Position numbers and translations under genes: made by a program | Shown: positions 10,016 through 18,199 of the stretch, one piece after another | How the letters are laid out: each line of letters starts with the position of its first letter | Position numbering within the stretch: position 1 is the first letter of the stretch | The notes under the pieces: model-generated | Told to the model about the DNA's origin: nothing | What the model saw: the letters and a program-made list of their open reading frames with translations, nothing else | Database searches by the model: none | Origin: GCA-2748575 sp965222725 | Lineage (GTDB): Bacteria > Pseudomonadota > Gammaproteobacteria > Pseudomonadales > Ketobacteraceae | Direction of reading: 5' to 3' | Assembly: GCA_965222725.1 (NCBI GenBank) | Contig: OZ244969.1 | Span: 3,286,001 to 3,350,000 of the forward strand | Length of the DNA: 64,000 bases

Positions 10016-10507
10016 ATGATTCTGGGTTTTTTTGTATTTATGGGGGGCTGGTTTATTCTTGTGGGAGCACAACCCGCCAGCCTGATAGTGGCGGTGCCCA
10101 CGTGCCTGCTGGCCAGCTTTTCCTATCAGAAACTGGCTGGCTCAAAAGGCCAGTTCAAGTTTGATATAGTCGCAGCGACAGCTTTTATTCCTTACTTTAT
10201 AGTGCAAACTCTGGCCGGCACTTTCAATGTGGGTCGGTTGGCGCTGGATCGCCAGGCCAGCCGTCGACATGGGGTTTGCTATGAGTACAGTACCCGCCTG
10301 CAGCAACCGGGGGCCAGACTGTTTTTTTTCAATTGCATCAGTGTGCTGCCGGGTACGCTTGTGGTAGCTATTCGACCTGAGCAGGATAACTGCATTGTCA
10401 TACATAGTATTGATGATGTGAATCTGGGGCAGGAGGAACTTATACGTTGTGAAAACAAGGTTGCTGCGATTTTTAAAGAGACTCTTGGGGAAACACCATG
10501 TACTTGA
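10016..10507 (+). CDS. mnhE: Mrp/Mnh antiporter subunit E
   Basis: Small membrane subunit of a multisubunit monovalent cation/proton antiporter. It has hydrophobic N-terminal segments (ILGFFVFMGGWFILVG) and the family stretch FFNCISVLPGTLVVAI followed by IHSIDD in the C-terminal soluble part. It is about 164 residues, normal for the family. The start is uncertain: the ATG at 10016 is used, but an in-frame TTG at 10007 is possible and neither has a clear ribosome site. It overlaps subunit F by 10 bp. Confidence 0.85.
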   Translation: MILGFFVFMGGWFILVGAQPASLIVAVPTCLLASFSYQKLAGSKGQFKFDIVAATAFIPYFIVQTLAGTFNVGRLALDRQASRRHGVCYEYSTRLQQPGARLFFFNCISVLPGTLVVAIRPEQDNCIVIHSIDDVNLGQEELIRCENKVAAIFKETLGETPCT

Positions 10508-10746
10508 TGATTCTGCTTTTGCTTGTTGTCGCCATGCTGATCGGGTTGCTGCGTATTATCCAGGGGCCGGCTGAAACAGATCGCATGCTGGCAATTCAGC
10601 TGTTTTCCAGTACGGGCATTGCCATGTTGCTGGTTATCGGAGAGTGGACCGATAGTGCCAGTGTGCTCAATATAGCGTTATGTTTTGCCTTGCTGGCGCC
10701 CATTACCATCACCGCCTTTATGGGCATGATCAGCAAACCTCAATAG
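10498..10746 (+). CDS. mnhF: Mrp/Mnh antiporter subunit F
   Basis: 82-residue protein with three transmembrane helices. RIIQGPAETDRMLAIQLFSS is the family's most conserved region, containing the RxxxGPxxxDR pattern. The ATG at 10498 overlaps the end of mnhE by 10 bp, implying translational coupling. In Mrp complexes this subunit packs with E and G on the side of the MrpA-type subunit. Confidence 0.88.
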   Translation: MYLMILLLLVVAMLIGLLRIIQGPAETDRMLAIQLFSSTGIAMLLVIGEWTDSASVLNIALCFALLAPITITAFMGMISKPQ

Positions 10747-10760
10747 CTTCAGGCAGTGCT

Positions 10761-11090
10761 ATGGAATACCTTCATTTTATATTGCTATGGTGTGGTGCGA
10801 TGGTGTGCTGTGTTGCCAGTATTGGCCTGGTGCGTTTTCCCAATACCCTCTCGCGATTGCATGCACTTACCAAAGTGGACAATGCCGGTCTGGGCCTGAT
10901 TGTTCTGGGGTCGCTCCTGTTGGTGAATACCTGGGTTGATGCAACCAAGCTGCTGTTGATCTGGGTGTTGGTGCTGTATGGCAGTGCTACATGCAGTCAC
11001 CTGATTGCCCGGCATCATCATCGCCATAACGCCGCCAGGCCCAAGGCCGGTGCCGCGGATACTGCGGGGGGAGAGCAAAGTGAACGCTGA
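10761..11090 (+). CDS. mnhG: Mrp/Mnh antiporter subunit G
   Basis: 109 residues with the MnhG/PhaG signature: ASIGLVRFPNTLSRLHALTK followed by NAGLGLIVLGSLLL. Three transmembrane helices are expected. The start is placed at the ATG at 10761, 14 bases after the mnhF stop, because the homologous region begins just after it; the same frame stays open further upstream. The tail is His-rich (RHHHRH) and then polar. It overlaps the next gene by 11 bp. Confidence 0.88.
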   Translation: MEYLHFILLWCGAMVCCVASIGLVRFPNTLSRLHALTKVDNAGLGLIVLGSLLLVNTWVDATKLLLIWVLVLYGSATCSHLIARHHHRHNAARPKAGAADTAGGEQSER

Positions 11091-12066
11091 TCTGTGGATC
11101 AATGTGATTCTTGCATCAGCTGTGGTGTTGTTTGCATTCCTGAGCTTGTTTGCCCGCCAGGTTTTTACCAGTGTGGTGTACTTTATCAGTTTTGGCCTGC
11201 TGGTCAGTTTGTGCTGGGTAAAACTGGGGGCCATTGATCTGGCAATCGTGGAAGCCATCATCGGCGCCGGTATAACCGGAGCACTGAGTCTGATTGCCAT
11301 AAAAAGCCTGCCAGGTGTAGATAGCGGACCATCAACGCGGCCCCGTGAGAGCAAGATGACTGCAGTGGGTATCAGCAGAAAAATCTATCTGGCCTGGCTC
11401 ACTTTGCTGGCTATTCTGGTGGGAGCGGTTCTGGTTTATCAGGTAGTAACGGATTTTGGAAATGTCCGCGGCTTGTACCGTATAACCGCAGGTTCCATCG
11501 ACGCCAGTGGTGTCAGTAATCCAGTAACCGCGGTTCTGGTGAACTACCGGGGTTACGATACTCTGCTGGAAATGGCCGTGTTTCTGCTGGCGTTGATTGT
11601 TGTCCGGTCCAGTAATTCAGATACTCACGCGGTCAGCTTGCATTTGACGCCGGCGGGGCCAGTAGATAGCCCATTAGTGCGAAACCTGGTGCGATACATG
11701 GTACCGCTTGCGGTGTTGATGGGGGGCTATCTACTGTGGATAGGGTCATCTCAGCCCGGTGGGGCCTTTCACGCGGGTGCCTTGTTGGCCAGTGCTGGCC
11801 TGATGGTGCGTCTCACCCGGGAAGGGCTGGATAAACCCCTGCAACATTCGTTTACCCGCTACCTGGCCAGTGTCGGTTTTCTGGTGTTTTTACTGGTAGC
11901 TTTCCTGATGCTGATCTGGCAAGGCAAATTATTGCAGTATCCTGTTACCCAGGCGGGGGGCTGGATTTTATTGATTGAATTTTTTGCCACTGTGTCTGTG
12001 GCTGTCATCCTGCTTCAATTAATGAATGAACATATTGGACGTCCCAAAAAGGAGTCTGAACAATGA
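11080..12066 (+). CDS. DUF4040 (MrpA C-terminal)-MnhB fusion subunit
   Basis: About 328 residues joining two pieces of an Mrp complex. Residues about 5-80 are a DUF4040/MbhD-like segment, the part that in canonical systems forms the C-terminal end of MrpA (AIDLAIVEAIIGAGITGALS). After a transmembrane linker, the C-terminal third is an MnhB domain (MVPLAVLMGGYLLW, then SQPGGAFHAGALLASAG). The GTG at 11080 is used because GGGGGAGAG precedes it and the family N terminus follows; it overlaps mnhG by 11 bp. This shows that the canonical MrpA polypeptide is divided here, with its antiporter module encoded elsewhere in the operon. Confidence 0.82.
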   Translation: MNADLWINVILASAVVLFAFLSLFARQVFTSVVYFISFGLLVSLCWVKLGAIDLAIVEAIIGAGITGALSLIAIKSLPGVDSGPSTRPRESKMTAVGISRKIYLAWLTLLAILVGAVLVYQVVTDFGNVRGLYRITAGSIDASGVSNPVTAVLVNYRGYDTLLEMAVFLLALIVVRSSNSDTHAVSLHLTPAGPVDSPLVRNLVRYMVPLAVLMGGYLLWIGSSQPGGAFHAGALLASAGLMVRLTREGLDKPLQHSFTRYLASVGFLVFLLVAFLMLIWQGKLLQYPVTQAGGWILLIEFFATVSVAVILLQLMNEHIGRPKKESEQ

Positions 12067-12353
12067 ATCCGGTAGTCATATTTCTGGCGGGTGCTGTTGC
12101 GTTGTTACTACTGGGGCTGGTCGGGATTGTGTTGGTACAAAGTCATATCAAGCGGGTACTGGCAGTTAATATCGCCAGCGTCGGTGTGTTTATGCTGTTA
12201 ATCTCGCTCTCTCATCGAGATATGCCCTACGGTCTGGATCCCGTGCCTCAGGGAATGGTTTTAACGGGAATCGTGGTGTCAGTGGTGTTTACTGCCCTGG
12301 CATTAAAACTGATTGTGCTGATCAATACCAGGCAATCCACCGACAACCACTAA
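12063..12353 (+). CDS. mnhC: Mrp/Mnh antiporter subunit C (NuoK-like)
   Basis: 96-residue, three-helix subunit homologous to complex I NuoK. Recognised from GLVGIVLVQSHIKRVLAVNI, HRDMPYGLDPVPQGMVLTGI and VVFTALALKLIV, the conserved MnhC end. The ATG overlaps the stop of the preceding gene by 4 bp (ATGA). It is slightly shorter than typical MrpC (about 110). Confidence 0.9.
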   Translation: MNPVVIFLAGAVALLLLGLVGIVLVQSHIKRVLAVNIASVGVFMLLISLSHRDMPYGLDPVPQGMVLTGIVVSVVFTALALKLIVLINTRQSTDNH

Positions 12354-12369
12354 CCAGATTTGATGTTTT

Positions 12370-13827
12370 ATGCTGACTGAGCAGGCTTTGTTCGCGAATA
12401 ATCTGCTGCCACTGATAGCTTTATGGCCGGTTTTCGGCGGTGTGATCGCCTATCTGTGTCGGGAACCGCTGGTGCGTTGGTGGTGCCTTTTCATTGCGTT
12501 GGTTAATGCACTTGGCGTTATCTGGATGTCATGGCTCTATGCCGTTGCAGAACAGCCTGTTACGCATACCCTGGGCGGTTGGGTGCCCCCGTTGGGCATT
12601 GTTCTTGTGATTGATGGTTTGTCGTTGCTGATACTCTGGCTGTCAGCGGCGGTACTTTTGGGAGTGACTCTCTACAGTTTTTCATACCTGAACGATAATG
12701 CCCATTTCTGGCCAGTGTTGCTGTTTGCTGTTGGTGGGCTCAATGCACTGGTTTGTTCAGGCGATTTGTTCAATGCCTACATCGCCATCGAAATTCTTAC
12801 TTTTGCCGCGGTTGGGCTGGCGGGCTGGGGGCCCGGTACCGCGAGTAAGAGCAGCGCGCTAAGGTATCTGATTACCAGTGCTACCGGATCAGTCTGTTAT
12901 ATCCTCGGTGTGGCACTGTTGTATTTGCAGTATGCCACGCTGGATATGGCGTCGCTTTTCGGTCTGTTAGAAAATAACCTCACTACCTGGCTCGCCTTTT
13001 CCATCATCAGTGTCGGTCTGATGATGAAGTCTGCATTGTTTCCGTTTCATTTCTGGTTGCCGTCTACGCACGCATCGGCCATCTCACCATCCAGCGCACT
13101 TCTGTCAAGCCTGATCGTCAAGGCACCTATCTATCTTATGATCAGGTTCTGGATGGAATTGTCAGCATTGCCCCAGTTCAATGTGTGGTTGGTGTTGTTT
13201 TCCCTGCTGGGTGCTGCGGCCATACTCTGGGGTGGTTACCAGGCGCTGCTGTCAGAGAAAATCAAAACTCTGATTGCATATTCCACTATTTCTCAGGTGG
13301 GCTATATCTTTGTGGTGATATCGCTGCTGCAGCATCGAAGCGACATGCTGGCGCTATCGGCATTATATTTTTTTATTCTGTCTCATGGTTTGGCCAAGTG
13401 TGCGCTTTTTCTGGCGGCGGGCAGTATTGTCAAGGCTGCCGGCCGGGACGACCTGCAAGGCATTACCGGTGCGGCTACCCATATGCCCTTGACGATTGGA
13501 GCGATTGCGCTTGCAGGTGTGAGCCTGATTGGTTTGCCTCCCAGTGGCGGTTTTGTCGGTAAGTGGATGTTGCTGAGTGATGCGATTGCCCAAGAGCGGT
13601 GGTGGCTGGTTGTTGTGGTTTTTATTGGTACGCTGGCGGCGGGTGCTTATGTGTACCGTATGATTTCGCTTGCCTTTAACCGGGAGCAGGAAATTGCCAC
13701 GGCTGAATGCTGGAAAAAGGTTCCGCTGTTAATGCAGGTGACACCGCTGGTGCTAGCATTAATGTCGATATTGATCGGGTTTTTTACAGCACCGATTCTG
13801 CAGGTTTTGCTGCAGGATTATCCTTGA
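12370..13827 (+). CDS. mnhD: Mrp/Mnh antiporter subunit D (Proton_antipo_M)
   Basis: 485-residue, about 14-helix antiporter module homologous to NuoM/NuoN. The proton-path residues are intact: Glu141 in NAYIAIEILTF (TM5), Lys220 in GLMMKSALFPFHFWLP (TM7), a second Lys in LIVKAPIYL, and Lys in PPSGGFVGKWMLL (TM12). Operon position after subunit C matches MrpD. It is 16 bp from both neighbours. It should drive or couple Na+(K+)/H+ exchange together with the fused protein downstream. Confidence 0.9.
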   Translation: MLTEQALFANNLLPLIALWPVFGGVIAYLCREPLVRWWCLFIALVNALGVIWMSWLYAVAEQPVTHTLGGWVPPLGIVLVIDGLSLLILWLSAAVLLGVTLYSFSYLNDNAHFWPVLLFAVGGLNALVCSGDLFNAYIAIEILTFAAVGLAGWGPGTASKSSALRYLITSATGSVCYILGVALLYLQYATLDMASLFGLLENNLTTWLAFSIISVGLMMKSALFPFHFWLPSTHASAISPSSALLSSLIVKAPIYLMIRFWMELSALPQFNVWLVLFSLLGAAAILWGGYQALLSEKIKTLIAYSTISQVGYIFVVISLLQHRSDMLALSALYFFILSHGLAKCALFLAAGSIVKAAGRDDLQGITGAATHMPLTIGAIALAGVSLIGLPPSGGFVGKWMLLSDAIAQERWWLVVVVFIGTLAAGAYVYRMISLAFNREQEIATAECWKKVPLLMQVTPLVLALMSILIGFFTAPILQVLLQDYP

Positions 13828-13843
13828 TATAACGGTTGTTGAT

Positions 13844-16800
13844 ATGGATTCCAACTTTTGGTTGCCTCTGATCATCCCGCTGATTTCTTTTGTCACTGGT
13901 GGTGTGATCTTTTTTATCGGCGAGGAACAGCACCGGCTCAGAACCCTGTTTAATCTTATTGGTGCAGCAGCCGGCCTTGTGCTGGTAGCGCTGCTTGTGG
14001 TTGGTGTAACGCTGGGAGAAGTCTATGAATTCAGGCTACCCTTGCTGTTTAACATTGATCTGGTATTGCATGCGGATACCTTGTCGCTGCTGTTTGTGAC
14101 GCTTTCCAGCCTGCTGTGGGTTGTTACCACTATTTATGCCGTTGGTTACCTGGAGAAAACACCGCACCGAAGCCGTTTTTTTGGTTTTTTCAGTCTGTGC
14201 GTGGGAGCCACACTGGGCATTGCATTAGCAGGCAACCTGGTTACCTTTCTGATTTTTTACGAACTGCTCACCATTGTGACTTATCCTTTGGTGGTTCACC
14301 GGGGCAATCCGGCCTCATTGCGTGCCGGCCGGATTTACCTCACCTACACCATTATCGGTGGAACTGCACTGCTTGTTGGGGTGGTGTGGCTGAAATCTCT
14401 GGTCGGCTCGCTGGATTTTGAAACGGAAAGTGTTCTGCTGAATGCTGGTGTGCCCGACTGGACCCTTACTTTTATTTTTGTGTTGCTTATCGCGGGGCTT
14501 GGTGTAAAAGCCGCTCTGGTGCCTCTTCATGGCTGGTTACCCGAAGCTATGGCTGCGCCTGCTCCGGTGAGCGCGTTGCTGCACGCCGTCGCTGTGGTTA
14601 AAGCCGGTGCTTTTGGCATTATTCGGGTGGTGCAGGATGTTTATGGAATTGAGCTTGCCAAGGAGCTGAACCTGCTGGAGCCATTGGTTATATGGGCAGG
14701 AATCACCATTTTATACGGGTCCATGCGGGCACTGTCGCAAAACGATCTGAAGAAGCGTCTGGCTTTCTCTACGGTGAGCCAGGTTTCCTACATCGCACTG
14801 GGTGTTGCCATTGCCACGCCGTTGGCCATTGTCGGGGGCATGGTGCACCTTGTGCATCAGGGGTTAATGAAAATTACCCTGTTTTTTTGTGCCGGAGTGT
14901 ATGCCGAAACGCTGGGAATACACCGGATTTCTGAAATGAATGGGGTTGGGCGACGTCTTCCCCTTACTACGCTTGCCTTTACTGTCGCTTGTCTCGGGAT
15001 GATCGGCGTTCCGCCAATTGCCGGTTTTGTTTCCAAGTGGTATCTGGCGGGAGGTGCATTGTCCGGAGGTTATTTCTGGGTGATTGGTGTGTTGCTGGCA
15101 AGCAGTATGCTGAACGCTGCTTACTTCCTGCCGATTCTGTACCGCGCCTGGTTTGTGACCCCGGATACCGGCTGGCGTCCACATCATCACGAAGGAGCTG
15201 GTCAGAAAGCTGCAGAACCTGGTGTGCATCCGGTATTGTCAGAGGACGGTCATGATCAGTCGCGGTTTGAAGCAAAGCCCATGTTGCTCTTCCCGCCAGT
15301 GCTGACGGCGCTACTTGCTCTGTTTGCCGGGTTGATGGCGGGTTTTGAATGGAGCCCGCTCAGTTGGGCAATGCTGATTGCGGAAGTCAAACTTGGTCAT
15401 GCGCTGCCGGTATTTTTTCCACTGACCTATGCAATTGAACACTGGCTTGTTTTGCTCGCGCCGCTTGCTCCCTTGTTCGCAGCATGTCTGATGCGTTTTA
15501 AACCAGGGAGTGATAGGGCTTCGGTGTTGGCCTTGCTGAGTTTTGCGCCCGCGCTGTTGCTCGTCATCACGGGGCCCGTTGCGGAGGTGCGCTTGCCGGA
15601 TTTTCTTCTCGGAGCACGGCTGGCGCTGAACGAAGATAACCGCTGGTGGCTGTTGTTGACGGTCGTCATCTGGAGTTTGGGCTTGCTCTACAACCGGAGC
15701 TACATGAAACACCAAAGTGACAGGGTTCAGTACTGGTTCTTTTTACTACTTGCCGGCACTGGCAATCTGGGGCTTGTGCTCGCGCAGAACGCTCCCACCT
15801 TCCTTACTTTTTTTGCCATGATGGGATTTTCTTCCTATGGGCTGGTGGTATTCAATCGCAGCGATGCGGCTTTCCGGGCAGGGCGCTGGTACATTCGCCT
15901 GGCAATTGCCAATGAGTTACTGGCATTTACCGGGCTTTTGACGCTGGCCATCTTAAAAATGGGCTGGTTCCCCGAAGCTGATGCCGATCTGTGGGGCGTG
16001 ATCGCGGTGGCCTGCCTGGTATTCGGGTTTGGTGTAAAGGCCGGGCTGATGCCTCTGCATATTTGGCTTCCATTGGCGCACCCCATGGCACCGACTCCGG
16101 CCAGTGCGATTTTAAGTGGCGCAATGATCAAAGCCGGTGTAATTGGCTGGTTTCGGTTTATCCCTGAGCCAGGAGTGCATTTGGATAACCTGGGAGATCT
16201 GGTGATCCTGCTGGGGATTGCCGGCTCGTTGGTGGCAGCCTTGTGGGGGTGCCTGCAGAGAGAAGCAAAGGCGGCACTGGCCTATTCCAGTGTCAGCCAG
16301 ATGGGACTGCTAGCCATGTTACTGGGACTGGGGATGCGTTACCCGGCGTTCTGGTCCCAGGCCAGTTTGTTCGCTCTAGTCTTTGCTTTGCATCATGCTA
16401 TCAACAAGGCAGCCCTGTTTTTTACGGTTGGTGTTATACAATCCGCTTCATCCGGTGCAGTTAAAGGTCGTCTGCTACTCCCGGCCCTGGTGCCTATGCT
16501 GGGATTGGCTGGGGCGCCATTTACCAGTGGTCTGATTGCGAAAGGGTTGTTAAAGCAATCCGTACCTTACGATGGCACCTGGCATTATCTGGGAGGGTTA
16601 TTGGTGTTCGGCTCCTTCCTCACGTCTCTTTTGATGCTGCGTTATGCGTTTTTACTGTGGCGTTTACCCTTGTCAGATCACGGCCATGTCAGCAGGCCCG
16701 GTATGCTGGCAACATGGTTGATGTCGATTCTGTTATGTTCAGTGAGCCCCTTTCTGTTGATGTCGATATGTCAAACCGCGGGACTCTCGGAGTCGATTCT

Positions 16801-17152
16801 CTATCCCTGGAGTGGTATGAGCCTGGTGCCTGTTCTGCTTGCGCTGATATCCGCGGGTGCTGTATTTATGCTCAGTCGCCGGGTGCTTTTTGTTGGCAAG
16901 CTGCATATTCCGCCAGGCGACCTGGCAACCCTGCTTGAATGGCTAGCGGAAAAAATCAACCGCTTGATCGGTGCTGTTCCGATGGTGCCTGTTCACAAGC
17001 TGGATGAACTGGGGCGGTTAGTTGTGCAGGGATTACGGTCGGTTCGTTTTCGGGAACAGATTGCCTATGAGATTGGCATGCAGGTGTTCTTTCTGGCGCT
17101 GACCGCGGCGATTCTTTATGGGTTCTGGCACTACCAGCTGGTGTCCTGGTAG
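13844..17152 (+). CDS. Tandem two-module antiporter subunit (Proton_antipo_M x2)
   Basis: 1102-residue membrane protein made of two complete NuoM/MrpA-type modules in one chain. Module 1 (about 1-480) has Glu140 in FLIFYELLTIV, Lys222 in GLGVKAALVPLHGWLP, VVKAGAFG and FVSKWYLAGG. A soluble His-rich linker (about 445-490) separates them. Module 2 (about 510-960) has GFGVKAGLMPLHIWLP, MIKAGVIGW and GLIAKGLLKQS, but the TM5 Glu position is Ala658 (FLTFFAMMGFSS). The C terminus adds further helices. It presumably supplies the MrpA-type subunit plus a third antiporter unit. It ends 2 bp from the convergent LysR gene. Confidence 0.85.
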   Translation: MDSNFWLPLIIPLISFVTGGVIFFIGEEQHRLRTLFNLIGAAAGLVLVALLVVGVTLGEVYEFRLPLLFNIDLVLHADTLSLLFVTLSSLLWVVTTIYAVGYLEKTPHRSRFFGFFSLCVGATLGIALAGNLVTFLIFYELLTIVTYPLVVHRGNPASLRAGRIYLTYTIIGGTALLVGVVWLKSLVGSLDFETESVLLNAGVPDWTLTFIFVLLIAGLGVKAALVPLHGWLPEAMAAPAPVSALLHAVAVVKAGAFGIIRVVQDVYGIELAKELNLLEPLVIWAGITILYGSMRALSQNDLKKRLAFSTVSQVSYIALGVAIATPLAIVGGMVHLVHQGLMKITLFFCAGVYAETLGIHRISEMNGVGRRLPLTTLAFTVACLGMIGVPPIAGFVSKWYLAGGALSGGYFWVIGVLLASSMLNAAYFLPILYRAWFVTPDTGWRPHHHEGAGQKAAEPGVHPVLSEDGHDQSRFEAKPMLLFPPVLTALLALFAGLMAGFEWSPLSWAMLIAEVKLGHALPVFFPLTYAIEHWLVLLAPLAPLFAACLMRFKPGSDRASVLALLSFAPALLLVITGPVAEVRLPDFLLGARLALNEDNRWWLLLTVVIWSLGLLYNRSYMKHQSDRVQYWFFLLLAGTGNLGLVLAQNAPTFLTFFAMMGFSSYGLVVFNRSDAAFRAGRWYIRLAIANELLAFTGLLTLAILKMGWFPEADADLWGVIAVACLVFGFGVKAGLMPLHIWLPLAHPMAPTPASAILSGAMIKAGVIGWFRFIPEPGVHLDNLGDLVILLGIAGSLVAALWGCLQREAKAALAYSSVSQMGLLAMLLGLGMRYPAFWSQASLFALVFALHHAINKAALFFTVGVIQSASSGAVKGRLLLPALVPMLGLAGAPFTSGLIAKGLLKQSVPYDGTWHYLGGLLVFGSFLTSLLMLRYAFLLWRLPLSDHGHVSRPGMLATWLMSILLCSVSPFLLMSICQTAGLSESILYPWSGMSLVPVLLALISAGAVFMLSRRVLFVGKLHIPPGDLATLLEWLAEKINRLIGAVPMVPVHKLDELGRLVVQGLRSVRFREQIAYEIGMQVFFLALTAAILYGFWHYQLVSW

Positions 17153-17154
17153 CC

Positions 17155-18024
17155 TTATCGTGGCTTGTTTATTTGCTTCGCCAGGTTTTTAAAAGCCGTT
17201 ACGGCGGTGCGGTGGTTGTCGGCCCGGTGAATCAGACAGGTTTCGGAACGACTCCAGCGTGTCGGTAACCGGTGTACTTTCAGACTGTCGTTGTCAGGAA
17301 AGCTATCCAGCAGGCTGCGGGTGACCAATCCCACGCCCATACCTGCCGCTGCACAACTCAGCAACGTATGATAGGAGCCAATTTCCACTACCCGTACGGC
17401 ATGTTCTTCCTGTGCAAGCCATTGCTCCAGCCGTTGCCGGTAGGCGCACTGCGGATTGAATCCCAGCAGTGTGGGAGGGCCTTCAAGGTCGCCTGGCTGG
17501 CGAATGGCGCGGTGATGCTTGTGGGATACCATCACCAGGGTTTCTTTGATTATCGGCGTGCTGATCAGACGTGAGTCCCGTGGCGGGTCTGCTACCAGCC
17601 CGATATCAATGTCGCCATTTATCACCTCCTGGATAAGTTTCCCTGTAGGGCCGGTCTGCACCTTGAGTAATACCCGGGGGTAGCAATGATGATAATCGCT
17701 AAGCCAACCTGCCAGGCGGGTGGCCGCCACGCTTTCCATACTGCTGACCGACAAGGTGCCGCCGGGTTCGGTGTCCTGCAGTTCACTCATGGCCTGGTCG
17801 GCCAGATCCAGAATCTTGTCGGCATAGGCCAGTAGCTGGCTGCCGGCGCCGGAAATCCTCAGCCGGTTTCTTTCCCGCACAAACAGAGGCGTGCCCAGCT
17901 CCTGTTCCAGCTTTTGAATGCGTGCTGTTATGTTGGAAGGTACCCGGTGCAGTTTGCCGGCAGCGGCACTGATGCCGCCTTCCTCTGCCACTGTACGGAA
18001 TACCTGTAGATCTGACAGTTCCAT
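17155..18024 (-). CDS. LysR-family transcriptional regulator
   Basis: DNA-binding regulator with a winged helix-turn-helix at residues 1-60 (MELSDLQVFRTVAEEGGISA, then HRVPSNITARIQKLEQELG) and a type 2 periplasmic-binding-protein-like effector domain. The start at 18024 gives the usual family N terminus; an ATG four codons upstream (18036) is possible. The gene is divergent from an EamA transporter, and a 17-bp palindrome with LysR geometry lies between them at 18054-18070. The likely role is control of the transporter/tautomerase pair. The ligand is unknown. Confidence 0.9.
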   Translation of the reverse strand: MELSDLQVFRTVAEEGGISAAAGKLHRVPSNITARIQKLEQELGTPLFVRERNRLRISGAGSQLLAYADKILDLADQAMSELQDTEPGGTLSVSSMESVAATRLAGWLSDYHHCYPRVLLKVQTGPTGKLIQEVINGDIDIGLVADPPRDSRLISTPIIKETLVMVSHKHHRAIRQPGDLEGPPTLLGFNPQCAYRQRLEQWLAQEEHAVRVVEIGSYHTLLSCAAAGMGVGLVTRSLLDSFPDNDSLKVHRLPTRWSRSETCLIHRADNHRTAVTAFKNLAKQINKPR

Positions 18025-18053
18025 AGATTGACCCATTGGGTATCAATAGTTTA

Positions 18054-18070
18054 TTTCACTTAAAGTGAAA
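18054..18070. promoter_or_regulatory. LysR-type operator candidate
   Basis: TTTCACTTAAAGTGAAA is a perfect 8+1+8 palindrome containing a T-N11-A core. It lies 30 bp upstream of the LysR start and 130 bp upstream of the transporter start. This is typical placement for a LysR autoregulatory and target-activating site. Confidence 0.6.
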
Positions 18071-18141
18071 GGTGGCTTCATTATTATTCAATATTAATGA
18101 ATGATCAAACTTGCTAGTCTGGGCTCCGTGTTGAGTGGCCA

Positions 18142-18186
18142 TGAATGATTTATGCATGAATGAGCTATGCCTGAATGAGTTATAAA
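18142..18186. repeat. Three tandem 15-bp repeats upstream of the EamA gene
   Basis: Three consecutive 15-bp units (18142-18156, 18157-18171, 18172-18186), each beginning TGAATGA and continuing with a TATG/TATA segment. They lie between the LysR palindrome and the GTG start at 18200. They could be additional binding sites for the regulator or a short unstable repeat. Confidence 0.65.
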
Positions 18187-18199
18187 TGGATCGTCAATA

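Noticed and set aside
12063..17152. Reading the mnhC, mnhD and fused genes as part of respiratory complex I
   Set aside because: NuoK/NuoM-like similarity is shared by Mrp subunits. The accompanying E, F, G and B genes and the lack of peripheral-arm genes identify an antiporter.
18142..18186. CRISPR-like repeats
   Set aside because: Units of 15 bp are contiguous without spacers and occur only three times.
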